Origin: Aeoliella mucimassa
GTDB taxonomy: Bacteria; Planctomycetota; Planctomycetia; Pirellulales; Lacipirellulaceae
NCBI RefSeq assembly: GCF_007748035.1
Contig: NZ_CP036278.1
Location: 5,394,001-5,458,000 of the forward strand
Length of the DNA stretch: 64,000 bases
Reading direction: 5' to 3'
Shown here: in pieces, positions 61,391-64,000 of the stretch
Layout: each line of letters opens with the position of its first letter
Numbering within the stretch: the first letter of the stretch is position 1
Notes under the pieces: model-generated
Database searches by the model: none
Seen by the model: the letters and a program-made list of their open reading frames with translations, nothing else
Told to the model about the DNA's origin: nothing
Program-made: the position numbers and the translations under genes

Positions 61391-63085
61391 ATGGACCTGG
61401 GCGACTATCTTGTACAAGAAGGCCTGATCAGCCTTGAGCAATGGGCCGAAGCCAAGCAGCATGCGGCTACGCAGCACACCAAACCCCGCGATGCCTTGGT
61501 GCAGTTGGGGTACGCTTCGAGCGAGCAAATCATGCAAGCCCTCGCCACCCGCGATGGCTATGAATACTACGATTTGCGCGACGTCGCCATTCCGCCAGCG
61601 GTGGTGGAATTGGTGCCGGAGTCGGTGGCGCGTGAAAACGCGGTAATTCCGCTGGCCGAAGAAAACGGCGTGCTGCGGGTGCTGGTAAGCGATCCGCAGG
61701 ACTTCGACACGATCGACAAGTTGCAGTTCATTCTGAACCGCAAGATCGACATCGCCCTGGCGACCCGCGAGAGCATCCTGGAAGCCATTAACCGCAACTA
61801 CGGTCAGATCGGCGACGAGTCGGCTGACTCGATGCTGCAGGAATTCACCGACACGGCCATCGACTTTACCGAGACCGAAGAGTCGGACGGCATGGACGAC
61901 GACGACACGGTGGACGAAGCCAGTGCGCCGATCGTGCGTCTGGTCCAGCTGATGATCAGCGAGGCCGTGCAGCTACGAGCGAGCGACATCCATGTCGAGC
62001 CGTTCGAGGACCGCGTGCGGATTCGCTACCGCATCGACGGCGTGCTGGTCGAACGCGATAGCCCGCCTCGGCGTCTGCTCGGGGCGCTGCTTAGCCGTAT
62101 CAAGATTTTGGCCCGCATGGATATTGCGGAACGCCGCAGGACTCAGGACGGCCGCATCAAGATCACCGCCGGCGGTAAAGAGCTCGACTTGCGGGTCAGT
62201 ATGCTGCCGACCAACCATGGCCAGTCGTGCGTGATGCGTCTGCTGGATAAGGACAACATTCGGGTAGGCGTACGTCAGCTCGGTTTGTCGGACCGCGACT
62301 TCAAAGTGTTCCGTAATCTGATTCGTCGGCCGAATGGCATCCTTTTGGTGACAGGTCCCACGGGGTCGGGTAAGACCACCACGCTGTACGCGGCCATGAA
62401 CGAGCTGAACCGGGCCGACCGTAAGATCATCACCGCCGAGGACCCGGTGGAGTACTACCTGCCGGGCATCAACCAGGTGGAGGTCAGGCACTCGATCGGG
62501 CTCGACTTCGCGCTGATTATTCGGGCCATGCTGCGTCAGGCTCCGAACGTGATTCTGGTCGGCGAGATGCGAGACTACGAAACGGCGAGCATGGGAATCC
62601 AGGCATCTTTAACGGGACACTTGGTATTCAGTACGCTACACACGAACGATGCGCCGGGTGCCGTTACGCGCATGGTCGACATGGGAGTCCCAGCCTACCT
62701 GGTGGCAGGTAGCGTGATTGGAATTCTTGCCCAACGTTTGGTGCGGGTGATTTGTGGAAAATGCAAGCAACCGCACACCTACCGCGACAGCGAGTTGGAG
62801 GCCGCCGGCATCACTCCCGAGATGGCCGCCGAGGCCACGTTCATGCGTGGCAAGGGTTGCAGTCACTGCGGTGGCAGTGGCTATCGCGGTCGTCTTGGTG
62901 TATTCGAATTGATGACAATGAACTCCCGCATTCGGGAGCTGACCTTCCAGGGGGCTTCGACCCAGGAAATTCGCAAAGAGGCTATTAAGTTAGGTATGTC
63001 CACGCTGTATGACGACGCACTGCTGAAGGTCTGTCGGGGTATCACCACGATCGACGAAGTATTCCGCGTGGCGAAGAAGTCGTAG
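61391..63085 (+). CDS. GspE/PilB-type secretion or pilus assembly ATPase
   Basis: Protein of 564 aa. An MshEN-type N-terminal domain (MDLGDYLVQEGLISLEQWAEAKQ, VLVSDPQDFDTIDKLQF) precedes the hexameric ATPase. Motifs: ASDIHVEPFEDRVRIRYRIDGVL near 197, Walker A GPTGSGKTTTLYAAM near 320, Asp box TAEDPVEYYLPGINQ, Walker B NVILVGEMRDYETASMG near 382 and LVFSTLHTNDAPGAVTRM. A zinc ribbon with two CXXC pairs (CGKCKQP and CSHCGG) lies near 456-500, as in GspE and PilB. A pilT gene follows, so type IV pilus extension is likely. Confidence 0.93.
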   Translation: MDLGDYLVQEGLISLEQWAEAKQHAATQHTKPRDALVQLGYASSEQIMQALATRDGYEYYDLRDVAIPPAVVELVPESVARENAVIPLAEENGVLRVLVSDPQDFDTIDKLQFILNRKIDIALATRESILEAINRNYGQIGDESADSMLQEFTDTAIDFTETEESDGMDDDDTVDEASAPIVRLVQLMISEAVQLRASDIHVEPFEDRVRIRYRIDGVLVERDSPPRRLLGALLSRIKILARMDIAERRRTQDGRIKITAGGKELDLRVSMLPTNHGQSCVMRLLDKDNIRVGVRQLGLSDRDFKVFRNLIRRPNGILLVTGPTGSGKTTTLYAAMNELNRADRKIITAEDPVEYYLPGINQVEVRHSIGLDFALIIRAMLRQAPNVILVGEMRDYETASMGIQASLTGHLVFSTLHTNDAPGAVTRMVDMGVPAYLVAGSVIGILAQRLVRVICGKCKQPHTYRDSELEAAGITPEMAAEATFMRGKGCSHCGGSGYRGRLGVFELMTMNSRIRELTFQGASTQEIRKEAIKLGMSTLYDDALLKVCRGITTIDEVFRVAKKS

Positions 63086-63573
63086 TAGTCAAAGCGATTC
63101 GCCACGGGTGCCGCCCGCCAGGGTGCCCCCTGGGTGGGAGTCGTCGGACTACCGAGCCAACCCTTATCGCAAGGCTCTGGTTTTGCTGCCCGCGCTCGAC
63201 GACTCTCCCCCATGTTCATGGCGAATTGCTTCACGAATGGCGGTAACTTGAAGTAAAATCGAGACTTGAGTCGTCCGATGCGCGGGCGAATAATCCTTTA
63301 CCGGCCGCTTGTCGTACCGGTGAAACCTGGCCGAGCCAGGCAGTCTGCTGTATTCCGCAATCGTTGCGGGCCAGGGTACAGCGGTTGCTGGTCAAGTTTT
63401 CGCCAACGTAGGCCGCTGCTGCGGAGGTATGCCCCCATTGCATAGGGGCGCAGAGGCAACCCCACAGCAAACGGAACAGGGAACTTCCTCGCGTAACTAA
63501 GCTCGTTCAGACGTGGCCTCCACCGCGAGGTCGTGTCGATCGTATCCAATTGCGCAAAGAGGAAGCTATCGTC
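63086..63573. other. Spacer between the two secretion ATPase genes
   Basis: No gene supported; open frames on both strands here lack ribosome sites. Immediately before pilT lies AGAGGAAGC, its ribosome site. The 488-bp spacer suggests that pilT has its own promoter. Confidence 0.55.
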
Positions 63574-64000
63574 ATGGGCACTATTCTTATCGACAAACTG
63601 CTCTCGGCTGCTATCAAGCAGGGCGCGAGCGACTTGCATATCACGGTGGGCCAACCTCCGGTGTTGCGGTTGCATGGCCGGATGCAGAAGCTCAAGACCA
63701 AGGTGCTCGAACCTGAAGACACGATGGGCCTGATGAAGAGCATCACGCCGGATCGCTGCCAGCAGGAGTTTCAGGAGACCGGTAGTACTGACTTTGGTTT
63801 TGCCTTTGGCGACCAGGCTCGGTTCCGTGTTTCGGTGTTTCGTCAGCGCGGTAAAGTGGCCCTCGTGCTTCGGCAGATTCCGGTCGAATTGTGGACCATG
63901 GATGAGCTGAAGCTCCCCGAGGTGTTCAAGAAGATCATCATGCGACCGCGTGGTTTGGTGCTGGTTACCGGGCCGACGGGTTCGGGTAAGAGTACCTCGC
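63574..64000 (+). CDS. pilT: Twitching motility ATPase PilT, cut by the window end
   Basis: The first 142 codons are present: MGTILIDKLLSAAIKQGASDLHITVGQPPVLRLHGRMQKLKTKVL, the PilT N-terminal PAS-like domain, then DFGFAFGDQARFRVSVFRQRGKVALVLRQIP and the start of Walker A at the very end, VLVTGPTGSGKST. PilT depolymerises type IV pili to drive retraction. Start ATG follows AGAGGAAGC. Confidence 0.93.
   Translation, partial: MGTILIDKLLSAAIKQGASDLHITVGQPPVLRLHGRMQKLKTKVLEPEDTMGLMKSITPDRCQQEFQETGSTDFGFAFGDQARFRVSVFRQRGKVALVLRQIPVELWTMDELKLPEVFKKIIMRPRGLVLVTGPTGSGKSTS

Overview
The window reads as chromosomal DNA of a planctomycete, most likely of the Pirellulales type. Supporting signs are a tetrahydromethanopterin C1 gene (mch), the TIGR03545/TIGR03546 gene pair, a multihaem cytochrome fused to repeats, secreted proteins with PEP-CTERM tails, many Gfo/Idh oxidoreductases and a planctomycete-style ribosomal cluster with a Cys4 L24 and no rpmD. 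This placement comes from gene content only.

Layout. 1-4.9 kb: a dispersed repeat, then a leftward sulfide-oxidation operon (TauE-type transporter, persulfide dioxygenase-rhodanese fusion, DUF1641 protein, type II sulfide:quinone oxidoreductase) headed by two AT-rich palindromes. 5.6-14.7 kb: rightward genes for a secreted lectin-like protein, an eight-haem cytochrome, TIGR03546/TIGR03545 membrane proteins, a PhoD-type phosphatase, mch and an ATP-grasp ligase. 14.9-18.3 kb: an NfeD-like/flotillin pair split by an IS5-family element. 18.4-32.8 kb: Uma2 protein, two Gfo/Idh oxidoreductases, methyltransferase, UbiD decarboxylase, a lone prepilin-peptidase N-domain, beta-CASP nuclease, LOG protein, an IS4-family element sitting in a DUF3891 gene, a secreted sulfurtransferase, class II aldolase and a lipoprotein. 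32.8-38.4 kb: a second, apparently identical copy of the IS5-family element inside a small gene, then poorly characterised membrane and secreted proteins. 38.8-52.0 kb: the S10-spc ribosomal cluster, rpsJ to map. 52.0-55.9 kb: an inverted copy of the repeat at position 1, another IS4-family element and a small AT-rich patch with two unknown genes. 56.0-64.0 kb: two PEP-CTERM proteins, a lipoprotein, glutathione peroxidase, a GH5-like secreted hydrolase, then type IV pilus/type II secretion ATPases (GspE/PilB and a PilT cut by the window end).

Four complete insertion sequences (two IS5-family, two different IS4-family) each carry a perfect 9-bp target duplication, so the pre-insertion sequences can be rebuilt: one insertion splits a 89-aa open reading frame, one truncates a DUF3891 gene and one separates an NfeD-like gene from its flotillin partner. 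No tRNA, rRNA or CRISPR array was seen. All calls come from reading the sequence; no database search was run.
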